A DNA stretch of 64,000 bases from CAVVJA01 sp963801715 (GCA_963801715.1 CAWDGB010000014.1:62001-126000), one strand, 5' to 3'. Counted from the first letter of the stretch, positions 27,440 through 36,623 are shown. Made by a program: numbers and translations. The notes: generated by a model not told the origin, from the letters alone.

Positions 27440-28402
27440 ATGATGGGGATAGCGGCAAACCACATCAGCAAGTCCTTTGGCGGAGTCGCGGCGCTCGACG
27501 ACGTGACCGTTCAGGTCGGCAGCGGCCGGCTTACCGCGCTACTCGGTCCGAGCGGGGGTGGGAAATCCACGCTACTGCGGATCGTCGGCGGTCTCGAAGA
27601 GCCGGACTCCGGCTCGGTAGTCATAGACGGCATCGAGGCAACCGAAATCCCGGCGCAGCGGCGAAACGTCGGCTTCGTGTTCCAGCATTATGCTGCGTTC
27701 AAGCATTTATCGGTTTATCGCAACATCGCGTTCGGCCTCGAGATTCGCAAGCGGCCGAAGGCGGAGATCAAGCAGCGGGTGACCGAGCTGCTCGAGCTGG
27801 TGCACCTGGAGCGGTTTACCGACCGGATGCCATCGCAGCTTTCCGGTGGCCAGCGCCAGCGGATGGCCCTGGCACGCGCACTAGCCGTCGAGCCGTCCGT
27901 GCTGCTGCTCGACGAACCGTTCGGAGCGCTCGATACCAAGGTGCGCAAGGAACTGCGGGACTGGTTGCGCCGGCTGCATGACGAGGTACATGTCACGACG
28001 ATCTTCGTCACCCATGACCAAGACGAAGCGCTGGAGGTTGCCGACGAACTCGTCGTTATCAACAACGGGCGAGTGGAGCAGGTGGGTTCGCCGGACACCT
28101 TGTATGACCACCCGGCCAACGATTTCGTCATGGGCTTCCTGGGACCGGTCACTCGGCTGGGCCCGCGCCTGGTTCGTCCGCACGATATCGACGTGTTCGC
28201 CGCGCCGACGTCGGACGCCGTCGAGGCGAAGGTAACCCGATTGCAGCGGGTCGGGTTCGAGGTACGGGCGGAGTTGCGGGCCTACGACACCGAGCCGTGG
28301 CTTCAGCTGACACGGGGGCAAGCTGAGTCACTGGCGCTACGCCCGGGTGACACGGTGTGGCTGCGGCCGGCCCGGGACGCCTCGACCCTCACCACCTCCT
28401 GA
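27440..28402 (+). CDS. cysA: sulfate ABC transporter ATP-binding protein CysA
   Basis: A 320-residue ATPase. Walker A GPSGGGKST, Q-loop VFQHYAAFKHLSVYRNIAFGL, signature LSGGQRQRMALARAL, Walker B LLLDEPFGALD and the switch VTHDQDEALEVAD are all present. The C-terminal region is the TOBE-like regulatory domain typical of CysA. Two adjacent ATGs at 27440 and 27443 are possible starts; the gene follows cysW by 13 bp. Confidence 0.94.
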   Translation: MMGIAANHISKSFGGVAALDDVTVQVGSGRLTALLGPSGGGKSTLLRIVGGLEEPDSGSVVIDGIEATEIPAQRRNVGFVFQHYAAFKHLSVYRNIAFGLEIRKRPKAEIKQRVTELLELVHLERFTDRMPSQLSGGQRQRMALARALAVEPSVLLLDEPFGALDTKVRKELRDWLRRLHDEVHVTTIFVTHDQDEALEVADELVVINNGRVEQVGSPDTLYDHPANDFVMGFLGPVTRLGPRLVRPHDIDVFAAPTSDAVEAKVTRLQRVGFEVRAELRAYDTEPWLQLTRGQAESLALRPGDTVWLRPARDASTLTTS

Positions 28403-28458
28403 GGGTGCGACCGGCGGAAATCTCCTCCAATTCGCGAGTGTCCTGCGAAGATGCCTAC

Positions 28459-28914
28459 GTGGATATATCCGCCAAGACGGATTACGCGGTGCGGGCGTTG
28501 CTGGAACTCGCGGCTCGGGAGCCGAGCCTCGTCAAGGTCGATGCGATCATCGCCGAACAGCAGCTGCCCCGAAAGTTCGTCGAGGCCATCTTGGGCGAAC
28601 TTCGGCGAGCGGGATTGGTGCGCAGCCAGCGGGGCGCCGATGGCGGATACGCCCTCGCGTTACCCGCGAGCGAGATCACGCTCGGTTCGGTAATCCGTGC
28701 CGTGGACGGCCCGCTCGCCGAGGTTCGTGGACTACGACCACATGAGACGACGTACACGGGTGTTGCGGCGCACCTGCCCGAGGTGTGGGTTGCGGTTCGG
28801 GCCGCGTTGCGGCAAGTTCTGGATGAGACGACGCTGCAGCAGGTGCTGACCGGTCGGTTGCCATCGCACGTCCGGCGAATGATCGGAGCACCTGACGCCT
28901 GGCTGCCACGCTGA
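28459..28914 (+). CDS. Rrf2-family transcriptional regulator without cluster cysteines
   Basis: A 151-residue winged-helix regulator. It opens with VDISAKTDYAVRALLELA, has the helix-turn-helix around LPRKFVEAILGELRRAGLVRSQRGADGGYAL and the Rrf2 segment LGSVIRAVDGPLAEVRG. The Fe-S-binding cysteines of IscR and NsrR are absent, as in the Bacillus cysteine regulator CymR. It lies 56 bp after the sulfate transporter genes on the same strand, so control of sulfur uptake is the natural inference. GTG start at 28459; upstream codons have no family resemblance. Confidence 0.88.
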   Translation: MDISAKTDYAVRALLELAAREPSLVKVDAIIAEQQLPRKFVEAILGELRRAGLVRSQRGADGGYALALPASEITLGSVIRAVDGPLAEVRGLRPHETTYTGVAAHLPEVWVAVRAALRQVLDETTLQQVLTGRLPSHVRRMIGAPDAWLPR

Positions 28915-29016
28915 CTCCACCCGGGCCAAAGCTCGAGATCCGGGAGTCACGGCCGGCGAACCCGCCGCCCAAGATGATCAGCGACAGACCGCTGCACCGA
29001 CCGGCATCATCTGGGT

Positions 29017-29520
29017 ATGAGCGTCGAGCTGGTGCATGGGGACATCACCGAACAGCGCGTGGATGCAATCGTCAACGCAGCGAATTCCGGGCTGCTGGGC
29101 GGCGGCGGCGTGGACGGTGCCATCCATCGTCGCGGTGGCCCGACGATTCTCGCCGCCTGCCGCGAGCTGCGGGATGGTCCGTACCGCAGCGGATTGCCCG
29201 CCGGACACGCCGTCGCGACCACTGCGGGCAACCTCTCGGCTCGTTGGGTGATCCACACTGTCGGCCCCGTCTATCGGCGCTCAGCTCCGCCGGCGGACGT
29301 CCTGCGCTCGTGTTATCGATCATCGCTTGCCGTCGCGGCTGAGATCGGCGCGACGTCCGTCGCCTTTCCGCTGATCTCGTCTGGAGCGTTTGGTTGGCCT
29401 ACGGACGACGCGGTCCGGCAAGCGATCACAGTGCTCCGGGGGAGCACGCTGTCCGCCCGCCTCGTCCTGTGGGACATGGCCACTTTTCGACTGGCCGAAC
29501 GCCTTGCGCGGGAATCCTGA
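29017..29520 (+). CDS. macro domain protein (ADP-ribose/O-acetyl-ADP-ribose processing)
   Basis: A 167-residue single macro domain. VDAIVNAANSGLLGGGGVDGAIHRRGG is the ADP-ribose-binding and catalytic loop and FPLISSGAFGWPTDDAV the second phosphate-binding loop, both fully conserved. Relatives such as YmdB hydrolyse O-acetyl-ADP-ribose or remove ADP-ribose from proteins. It stands alone between the Rrf2 regulator and the M16 peptidase. Confidence 0.93.
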   Translation: MSVELVHGDITEQRVDAIVNAANSGLLGGGGVDGAIHRRGGPTILAACRELRDGPYRSGLPAGHAVATTAGNLSARWVIHTVGPVYRRSAPPADVLRSCYRSSLAVAAEIGATSVAFPLISSGAFGWPTDDAVRQAITVLRGSTLSARLVLWDMATFRLAERLARES

Positions 29521-29566
29521 TACCCGTCCAGAACCCCGGGCGATCAGCCGCCCGTAGGATCGACTG

Positions 29567-30877
29567 ATGCCCCAGCCGCAGACGCGTGCCCGAACAATCC
29601 GCGTCGCGGCAACGGGGGGCGGGGCGATTACCCGCACGACGTTGCCGTCCGGGCTGCGGATAGTCAGCGAGGCTATGCCCAGCGTCCGCAGCGCAAGCAT
29701 CGGAGTCTGGGTCCCAGTCGGCTCGCGCCATGAGTCGACCGCGGTCGCGGGCGCGAGCCACTTTCTCGAGCATCTACTGTTCAAGGGCACGACGTCGCGC
29801 ACGGCTCTGGACATCGCGACCGCGATGGATGCACTTGGTGGCGAGCTGAACGCGTTCACCGAGAAGGAGCACACCTGCTACTACGCGACGGTACTCGATC
29901 GGGATCTGTCACATGCCGTCGATATCGTCATCGATGTCGTGCTGAACGCGACCGTGACGGCGCATGACGTCGATGTGGAGCGCAGCGTCGTACTCGACGA
30001 GATCGCGATGCGCGACGACGATCCCGCCGACCTCGTGCATGACGTCTTTGCATCGACGCTCTTCGGTGACACGCCGCTCGGGCGGCCCATTCTCGGCTCG
30101 ATCACCTCGATTACGGCGCTGCGTCGGGCTCAAGTCGCCGGCTACTATCACCGCCGGTACCGGCCGCGCGACATGGTCGTAGCCGTCGCAGGCAATGTCG
30201 ATCATGCCGCCGTCGTACGCCGTGTCCGAACGGCCTTCGACTCGGCCGACGGTCGCGCTGGCTACCAGACCGCCCGGCGTCAAGATCAATCGCGGCCGGC
30301 CCCGCGCGCGACAATAGTTGGTGAGGAGACCGAACAGGCGAACATCGTCCTAGGTACGCAGGGCATATCTCGTTTCGATGATCGGCGGTTCACGGCCGGG
30401 GTGCTTTCTGCGGCACTCGGCGGTGGCATGAGCTCTCGCCTGTTCCAACGGATTCGTGAAGAGCGAGGGCTCGCGTACTCCATCTACACGTTCAGCAATA
30501 GCTACACCGAGACGGGCCAGTTCGGCATATACGCGGGCTGCCAGCCGGGCAAGGCCGACGAGGTGATCTCGCTGATGACCGGCGAACTCGCGGCCGTCGC
30601 GGAAGGTGGTCTTACCGAAGCCGAAGTGCAGCGCGGCAAGGGTCAAATGCGTGGGGCTGTCGTGCTTGGCCTGGAGGACTCCGGATCCCGGATGTCCCGG
30701 ATCGGCAAGAGCGAACTCGTTTATGGCGACGTGCTGGGCGTCGACGAACTCATCTCCCGCATCGATGCAGTTACGGTGGCGAACGCCGCCGATCTAGCCG
30801 ACGATCTGCTACACCGTCCGCGTGCCCTCTCGGTCGTGGGACCATTCGGGCCGCACGACTTCGATGGGGTCGTGTGA
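29567..30877 (+). CDS. M16-family zinc peptidase (pitrilysin/processing-peptidase type)
   Basis: A 436-residue M16B peptidase with the inverted zinc motif HFLEH (GASHFLEHLLFKGT) and the downstream Glu in the ERSVVLDEIAMRDD segment. The C-terminal half has the Arg/Tyr motif RIREERGLAYSIYTFSN. It is the expected gene just before dapB in actinobacteria (after pnp). It is cytosolic with no signal peptide; its physiological substrate is unknown in most species. Confidence 0.93.
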   Translation: MPQPQTRARTIRVAATGGGAITRTTLPSGLRIVSEAMPSVRSASIGVWVPVGSRHESTAVAGASHFLEHLLFKGTTSRTALDIATAMDALGGELNAFTEKEHTCYYATVLDRDLSHAVDIVIDVVLNATVTAHDVDVERSVVLDEIAMRDDDPADLVHDVFASTLFGDTPLGRPILGSITSITALRRAQVAGYYHRRYRPRDMVVAVAGNVDHAAVVRRVRTAFDSADGRAGYQTARRQDQSRPAPRATIVGEETEQANIVLGTQGISRFDDRRFTAGVLSAALGGGMSSRLFQRIREERGLAYSIYTFSNSYTETGQFGIYAGCQPGKADEVISLMTGELAAVAEGGLTEAEVQRGKGQMRGAVVLGLEDSGSRMSRIGKSELVYGDVLGVDELISRIDAVTVANAADLADDLLHRPRALSVVGPFGPHDFDGVV

Positions 30878-30965
30878 CGCCGGAAGGTGGCGGCGGGTCG
30901 CAGGACAGGAGGGACTGCATGAGGGAGCGAGCATTCCAGGCGCGTGAGCGCGAAGAGGCTGTCGG

Positions 30966-31718
30966 ATGAGTGAACCACTACGGGTCGGCGTGCTCGGCGC
31001 GAGGGGCCGGATGGGTCAGCAGGTGTGTAAGGCGGTCGTCGACGCCGAGGACCTCGACCTGGTGGCAGCGGTCGATGCCGGAGACTGGCTGTTCAGCGTC
31101 GCTGACGGGGGAGCCCAGGTTCTGGTCGACTTCACCCATCCGGATGTGGTAATGGACAATATCCGATTCGCCGTGGACCAAGGAATTCATGCCGTGGTGG
31201 GTACCACGGGCTTCACCCAGGAGCGGCTCGACACGGTGCGGACCTGGCTCGAGGACGTGCCGGGCCTCGGAGTGATCGTGGCGCCGAATTTCGCCGTCGG
31301 CGCTGCCTTGCTCATGAAGTTTGCGGCAACCGCGGCCCGCTTCTACGAGTCGGTCGAGGTCGTCGAGCTCCATCACCCCGACAAGGTCGATGCGCCGAGC
31401 GGGACCGCCGTACGGACGGCCGAGATCATCGGCGAGGAACGGACGCGCGCCGGCCGCGAGGCTCCGCCAGATGCCACGAGCCAGGGCCTGGACGGCGCGC
31501 GGGGGGCGGTGGTCTCCGGCGTGCATGTCCATGCGGTCCGGATGCGTGGGTTGGTTGCGCACGAGGAGGTCCTGTTCGGAAACGGCGGTGAGACCCTCAC
31601 CCTCCGACATGATTCCTTCGAGCGCTCTTCGTTCCTCCCCGGCGTGATGATGGCAGTCCGACAAGTCAGCTCGCGGCCCGGACTCACCGTCGGCATCGAG
31701 CCACTGCTGAACCTCTGA
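30966..31718 (+). CDS. dapB: 4-hydroxy-tetrahydrodipicolinate reductase
   Basis: A 250-residue DapB for lysine/diaminopimelate synthesis. The N-terminal NAD(P)H-binding motif is GVLGARGRMGQQV, VGTTGF follows, and the catalytic HHPDKVDAPSGTA contains the His pair and Lys. An ATG preceded by a GAGGCTGTCGG stretch marks the start. dapA is also in this window (44366-45268), about 13 kb away. Confidence 0.96.
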   Translation: MSEPLRVGVLGARGRMGQQVCKAVVDAEDLDLVAAVDAGDWLFSVADGGAQVLVDFTHPDVVMDNIRFAVDQGIHAVVGTTGFTQERLDTVRTWLEDVPGLGVIVAPNFAVGAALLMKFAATAARFYESVEVVELHHPDKVDAPSGTAVRTAEIIGEERTRAGREAPPDATSQGLDGARGAVVSGVHVHAVRMRGLVAHEEVLFGNGGETLTLRHDSFERSSFLPGVMMAVRQVSSRPGLTVGIEPLLNL

Positions 31719-31722
31719 CGCG

Positions 31723-32160
31723 GTGTCTGCTCGGCGCGCTGTCTTGCTGCTGGTGATCGTGCTGGCTGCCTACTTCGCGCTCGTCGGCAATCGCGGGGTG
31801 TTCCTGCTCGGCGAGTCGTCCTTCGTCCTCAAGGCTCTCGGCGCGGCTGTCTTAGCGCTACCGCTCGTAGGCCTGTGGCTGGTTGGAGCCGAGATCCGAT
31901 TCGGGCTCGCAACCCAACGATTGGCCCGTCGCCTTGACGCTGAGGGCGAGCCGCCTGAACCAGAGCTACCGCGACGACCGTCGGGTCGGGTGGACCGCCA
32001 AGCCGCCGACGCACTGTTCGAGCGGCGTCGTCACGACCTGGAGGACGCGCCGGCCGACTGGCGTCGGTGGTATCGGCTCGCCGTGGCCTACGACGTCGCG
32101 GGCGACCGCCGTCGCGCCCGTACGGCGATGCGAATGGCCATCGCCCGCGAGTCACCGTGA
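31723..32160 (+). CDS. small membrane-anchored TPR-like protein
   Basis: A 145-residue protein with two N-terminal hydrophobic segments, then a cytosolic part with a TPR-like hairpin (DWRRWYRLAVAYDVAGDRRRARTAMRMAI). A protein of this layout is often found after dapB in actinobacteria; its role is unknown. GTG start four bases after the dapB stop. Its 3' end overlaps the convergent DUF2461 gene by nine bases. Confidence 0.8.
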   Translation: MSARRAVLLLVIVLAAYFALVGNRGVFLLGESSFVLKALGAAVLALPLVGLWLVGAEIRFGLATQRLARRLDAEGEPPEPELPRRPSGRVDRQAADALFERRRHDLEDAPADWRRWYRLAVAYDVAGDRRRARTAMRMAIARESP

Positions 32161-32796
32161 CCGGTGCTCGTCCGACGGCCCGACATGGGTTGCCAGCCAG
32201 TCGGTCAGCGGGCCGAGTTTCCGGAGTGACTTGACGATCTCGGTTCGGGCCTGGCGGGTACTCAGCCACGGCGGGCAGCCTAATTGTCGGTGGGCCGTCA
32301 GCGTTTTGTAGCGGAGCAGAGCCGCCCGCGGATGATCTTTCGGGAAGCCGGGCGGTACGCGAGCGATCTGTTCGCCACCGATCTCGAATCCGGCCCTGCG
32401 CGTCTTGTCGATGATCTTCTCGAGCTGCCCGCCCGCAATGTCGTCGTCGACGGCTCGACGCAAACGTCCCACCTGATCGCTCGCCGTTCCCCAGTAGCCG
32501 CCGGCGATGAACAGTCCGGCCGCTCCGACCGCGACATAGCGGGCCGAATCAGCGAACCACACGCCCTGCTGTGTCTTGTACGGTGTCTTGTCCTTGGCGA
32601 ATCGGACGTCCCGATAGGGGCGGAACAGCTTCGGTGAGCCGAACTCAGGCTCAAGTTCCGCGGCGAGCGCCTCCAGGGGCGTTCGCACGGCCTCGTCGTA
32701 GATCTGCTTGTGGGCGGTCCAGAACGACTTGCTGTTGTCAGCCTCGAGGTCCTCGTAGAAATCCAGGGCAGCGACAGGAATTCCGGTGAACGTCAT
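32152..32796 (-). CDS. DUF2461 (TIGR02453) family protein
   Basis: A 214-residue protein matching DUF2461: FYEDLEADNSKSFWTAHKQIYDE, FRPYRDVRFAKDKTPYKTQQG and GGYWGTASDQVGRLRRAV. Function unknown. The ATG at 32794-32796 overlaps a TGA in the frame that the upstream acetyltransferase should use. In the sequence as given, the acetyltransferase frame runs straight into this gene, giving a 395-residue apparent fusion that is more likely the result of a one-base insertion near 32828. Confidence 0.85.
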   Translation of the reverse strand: MTFTGIPVAALDFYEDLEADNSKSFWTAHKQIYDEAVRTPLEALAAELEPEFGSPKLFRPYRDVRFAKDKTPYKTQQGVWFADSARYVAVGAAGLFIAGGYWGTASDQVGRLRRAVDDDIAGGQLEKIIDKTRRAGFEIGGEQIARVPPGFPKDHPRAALLRYKTLTAHRQLGCPPWLSTRQARTEIVKSLRKLGPLTDWLATHVGPSDEHRSR

Positions 32797-33339
32797 GCGG
32801 CTGGCTCCAGGTCGACGTGCAGGCGTACTCTCGCGCATCTCACCGGCCCCGGTATCGAGAACCCGGGCGAAGCCGTCGGTGTCCCAGCCAGCGGACCGGT
32901 AGAACGACAGGGAGGCACCGTCGCCAGCGGGCACCCAGGTGATCAGCCGGGTGAATCCGTCGGCCCGTGCGTGATCGACTGCGGCGGCCAGCAGCCGCGA
33001 GCCATGCCCGCGGCGGCCCCAACGAGGCTCGACGAGCAGCGGCGCGATCTGTGCGGTGTGCGACACGTCGGCAATACCCTCTTCGTCGCTGTCTACCGGG
33101 GCGACTGCCGCGAATCCGACCAGCCACCGCTGCTCCTGCGCGACAAGAACGTGATGCTGGTCGGTCGGGGGAGCTTCGACCGCCTCCGTCCAAGCCGGCC
33201 GCACCGCCTCAGCCGACAAGGACTCGATGATCGGTACTGGGAGCAGATCCCGATACCCGGTCCGCCAGGTATCGACCTGGATACGCGCGATCTCCGCCGC
33301 GTCGTCGCTACGGGCGGGACGCACGCTGACCTCGGCCAC
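32793..33339 (-). pseudogene. GNAT-family N-acetyltransferase, frame disturbed at its 3' end
   Basis: The first 170 residues are a complete GNAT domain: RIQVDTWRTGYRDLLP, LLVEPRWGRRGHGSRLLAAAVDHARADG and FYRSAGWDTDGF. Skipping one base near 32828 changes the tail into REVRLHVDLEPAA followed by TGA at 32793-32795, overlapping the DUF2461 ATG as ATGA. Without that repair the frame fuses with DUF2461. The repaired version (181 residues) resembles the normal ending of such acetyltransferases, so I treat the fusion as spurious. The catalytic domain itself is unaffected. Confidence 0.7.
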
Positions 33340-33451
33340 CCGACGACTTTATGCCAGATCGGGAGTGCGAACGCTCGCGCGATGGCAACGTAGGCCGAAA
33401 CGACCGACAGGACGATATTCTCCGCGTCGGGGAGCTGGGGGTTGTTCGGAC

Positions 33452-34187
33452 TTACTGGGTGCGCAACTGGATGTCGTGTCGGGCCGAGGTTGCTCCGAGA
33501 TCCCGGGCCAGGATCGTTTGGATCTGTTCGGTGGTGTTCACCATGCTCGGCGGCACGGGTGCCGTTGTCGGAGCGGCACGTCCGTTAGGCGTAGCCGGCA
33601 CGGCCGACCGAGCGCGCGACAGGGGCAGGGCGTGCAGTTCGGCCAACAGCTGGGCCCGGAGGTCTTCGCTGCGAGCCAGCGCGGCCTGAGACGGGTCGCG
33701 GTGGGAGGGAGTAACGATAACGATTTGGATCGCTGCGGCGCTGCTGTTGCAACCCGCGCACACGACGTTCAAGGAAAGTGACCGGTTTCCTGCGGTGACT
33801 GTTCCGGCCCTATGAGCGATCACGACCTGCACGGACAGTGCCGTAGCACTGCAGTTCGTGCAGCTTGACCATGCGACGGCGACATTATTGGCGGTCAGCG
33901 TCCGGGCATTTCGCGCGTAGATGAATTGCAGCGTCACTGTCGACGCAGTGCAGCCATCGCAAGACGATGTCGCCGTCGCAACCGAATCCGCGCGCACGGT
34001 GCGCGCGTTGACCTGCGCGATAGCGGATCGACTCGTCCTGGGCGGTGGCGCCAGGCGCGCCCGGAATCGCCGACGAAGCGCTCTCTACGTCAGTTCGGGC
34101 CGGCCCGTCAGCCCCGGCGGCACTGCTGCTGGTGATCGTCACGATGGCGGCAGCGGCCGCCAGAGTTATTCCTGCTATGCGTCGCAC
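33452..34187 (-). pseudogene. exported protein with three CxxC motifs and Asn/Ala/Val repeats, frameshifted
   Basis: The first frame (GTG 34187) encodes a signal peptide (residues 1 to about 26, ending SAAGA). The second frame, from about 34025 to 33452, continues as IAIAQVNARTVRADSVATATSS and then three similar units with CDGC, CTNC and CAGC. Each unit is followed by an alternating Val/Gln strand (TLQFIYA, SVQVVIA, AIQIVI) and spaced by ANNVAVA-like linkers. One extra C near 34025 (ATC C GCT) separates the frames. The tail is Ala/Pro-rich. Repaired length is 244 residues. The repeats suggest a beta-rich surface protein; the CxxC pairs may form disulfides. It is the last gene of the leftward peptide cluster. 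Confidence 0.72.
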
Positions 34188-34204
34188 GGCGCGATGCTAG
34201 CGGA

Positions 34205-35266
34205 TCACGACTCGATTCTCGCGACATCCAAGCCCCTAAGGACATCGTGTGTCGCGAAATGGTCGGCCACGGCGGCGGCCAGCTCGACCAAGGCATCGCG
34301 GGTTGCCGGCTGCAATGCGGACAGCGATGCCTGAGCGCCATTCTCCAGCGCGGGATCCGAGGGGACGGTCACGACTTTCGCGCAACGCCGGGAGAAATGA
34401 TCCGCGACGCGGTCCAACGGAATGCCGGTTCCTTTTCGAGTGCCGTTTATCACGACGACCGCGCGAGCCACCAGCTCGCCATAGCCATGCTCGGCGAGCC
34501 AGTCCAAGGTCAGCGCCGCCGCCCGAGCGCCGTCGAGTGCGGGCTTGAGGACCAGGACGAGCTGATCGGCGTCGGCCAGCAGTCCCTGGTTCGCGCTGTC
34601 CAGGATTCCCGTGCCGGTGTCGATGACAATGAGGTTGTAGTAGTGGTCGAGCAGCTCGATCACTCGGTGATAGGCCTGCCGGTTCAGCGCCAGCCCAATG
34701 CGCGGGTCGTCATCGGAGGCCAGTACTTCGAGGCGCGAGTCCGGTGCCTGCGCGGTGAAACGGCGCAGATCGGAGTAGCTGGTAATGAGCTCCATTTCGT
34801 TGAGGACATCGGTGATCGTGCGTGGGCACGGCCGAGCAACTCGATGCGCGAGATTGCCGGCATCGGGGTTCGCGTCCAAGGCGACGACGCGGTCGCCCCG
34901 CATCATCGCGAAGGTACTGCCCAGCGCGAGCGTGATCGTCGTTTTGCCGACGCCGCCCTTGCGACTCATGACGACGACGCGTCGTGATCCGTTAATCGGC
35001 GCGGTGACGCGCTCCAGAACGGCCGCCCGGTTTCGTTCCGCGGCGCTGGGCCCCGGGTTTATTGCGCCGGATGTTGCGCCGTAGACGGCGCGCCGCCAGC
35101 CGTGTGCTGGCGCGGGACCATTCTTGGATCCGAGCATCGCCTCGTCCGTGAACGCGGCGGCCGTTAATGAGTCCGGACGTCGAGCTGGTTCGGGCGGTGG
35201 TTCCGGTTCCGCCTTCGGCTCACCTGAGCTAGCGTATTCGGCATCCCGCCGAATATCCGATGTCAT
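34205..35266 (-). CDS. ParA/MinD-family ATPase
   Basis: A 353-residue P-loop ATPase. After a disordered Pro/Glu-rich N-terminus (about 110 residues) comes the deviant Walker A SRKGGVGKTTI, then VVALDANPDAG and the Walker-B-like VIDTGTG. The family is MinD/ParA-like and resembles actinobacterial ATPases linked to secretion or surface systems rather than chromosome partition; no parB is nearby. The ATG at 35266 has GGGAG five bases upstream. The frame is open far upstream, where it encodes the last membrane hairpin of the adjacent M50 protease. The stop lies 17 bases before the exported CxxC gene start, consistent with one operon. Confidence 0.85.
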   Translation of the reverse strand: MTSDIRRDAEYASSGEPKAEPEPPPEPARRPDSLTAAAFTDEAMLGSKNGPAPAHGWRRAVYGATSGAINPGPSAAERNRAAVLERVTAPINGSRRVVVMSRKGGVGKTTITLALGSTFAMMRGDRVVALDANPDAGNLAHRVARPCPRTITDVLNEMELITSYSDLRRFTAQAPDSRLEVLASDDDPRIGLALNRQAYHRVIELLDHYYNLIVIDTGTGILDSANQGLLADADQLVLVLKPALDGARAAALTLDWLAEHGYGELVARAVVVINGTRKGTGIPLDRVADHFSRRCAKVVTVPSDPALENGAQASLSALQPATRDALVELAAAVADHFATHDVLRGLDVARIES

Positions 35267-36623
35267 ATCGACTCCCGTGGGCGCGGCTGGCACGTGATGT
35301 GATTCTCTCTCGACCGCATTGTTCGACCGCGCGCGCCGCATGGCAACTGGGCGGGCGAGGTAGCGGAGGCCGAGGCTCGCCAAGCTCCAGCCCAATAGCA
35401 ACAGCCCGACGGCGGGAAGCGTGAGCAGGACTATGGAAACGGCGCCGAGAATCACCGCGGCGTATTGGTGCGCGTCCCACGATTCGGCAATGGCTTGAGC
35501 CTGGGCAGTGATCGCCGACGCTGTGCGGTGCAAAAGGTTGGGAAGGCTGTAGAGCAGCCAGCCGAAGCCGATCGCCAGGGTCGGTACGACAACGAACACC
35601 CACACCGGTGACGAGTCGCCGTGTCCTAGGGCGCAGCTCGGTTACCCGCGGATCGGCCGGGCGTCCAGGCAGCAAACTCAGCAGCACCGGACGGACCCGG
35701 GCGAACAGATCCGGGACGCCCGCCAAGTCGGCCAGCACGAAGTAGCCGTCGAAGCGCACCGTCGGAATGAGTTGCTGCACCATCTCGATCTGCATGAGCA
35801 GCAGGGCTAGCAAGAAGAGCCCATTGCCGGTGATCAGGTACGAGCCACCCAACACCAGTACGCACCAGACGTTGAAATAGAGGCCTCCGAGGTCGGTGCG
35901 CAGCCGGCCAGCGCGCCCGAGCCGATACGAATCGGTGACGTTGGTAAAGAACGCCGGGAAGACCAAGTAGACGCCGACGCCAATGACTCCGGGCCGGGCG
36001 CCGCCATAGTGACAGGCCGCGGCATGGCCCATTTCGTGTATCAGCCCACCGGCGGTCAGAATGGCCAGCAGTCCGAGCAAGAACACCGGTGTCGCGAACA
36101 CCTGGCCCAGCGCGTCGGTCAAGCTCGCTCGCCGGATGAGGACGACATCCAAGGCAACGAAGGCGGCTAGGGCAACGACGACCAGCGGGGGGTAGAACAG
36201 CGGCGCCATCAGCCGGCCAACCGCTCGGGTGCCGCGGGCCGGAAGCAACGTGCCGCGCAGGCGCAAAGACAGCACCGGATTCGCCCGCGGGACGTTGTCG
36301 CGAGCCGGAGCCTGCGGCTTGGCGGCGTCCTCGATCAGGCCGAGCGGTTCGAGCTTGCTCGCCAGCAGGGTCAGTCCTTCAACGCTCAGCGTTTTGCCGT
36401 ACGCCGCGCTCACGGCCTCCGCGACCCGCGCCGCGTCACGATCCGCCGAGACTTCGCGAACAACGAGATGCAGCAGCTCCGACAGCTGCACGACCTGACC
36501 GTCGGCGCGCCTGATCAGATAGCTCGGCTCACGCAGGCCGGACCCTTGAGTCTGACCGAGCTCGTCCAGACCCGCGACGCGACGCCAGCGCGTCGTGGGC
36601 CTAGGCGGTGCTTCGATGATCAT
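35263..36623 (-). pseudogene. M50-type membrane zinc peptidase with PqqD-like N-terminal domain, frameshifted
   Basis: ATG at 36623 follows AGGGA. Residues about 20-110 (LIRRADGQVVQLSELLHLVV and LLASKLEPLGLI) look like the PqqD-like winged-helix/RRE domain found in peptide zinc metalloproteases. Then come transmembrane helices with the zinc site HEMGHAAACHYGG and a third-ligand region VRFDGYFVLAD. Near 35613 the frame breaks; skipping one G (ACC G GTG TGG) continues into a final transmembrane hairpin (VFVVVPTLAIGFGWLL onward). After that the open frame is the same as that of the ParA gene. A TGA in the third frame overlaps the ParA ATG and would be the natural stop (35263) only if a second base were extra. 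Likely an intramembrane or peptide-processing protease. Confidence 0.75.

Noticed and set aside
34205..35266. Chromosome partition parA
   Set aside because: No parB, no parS-like sites, and the gene is embedded in the peptide cluster.
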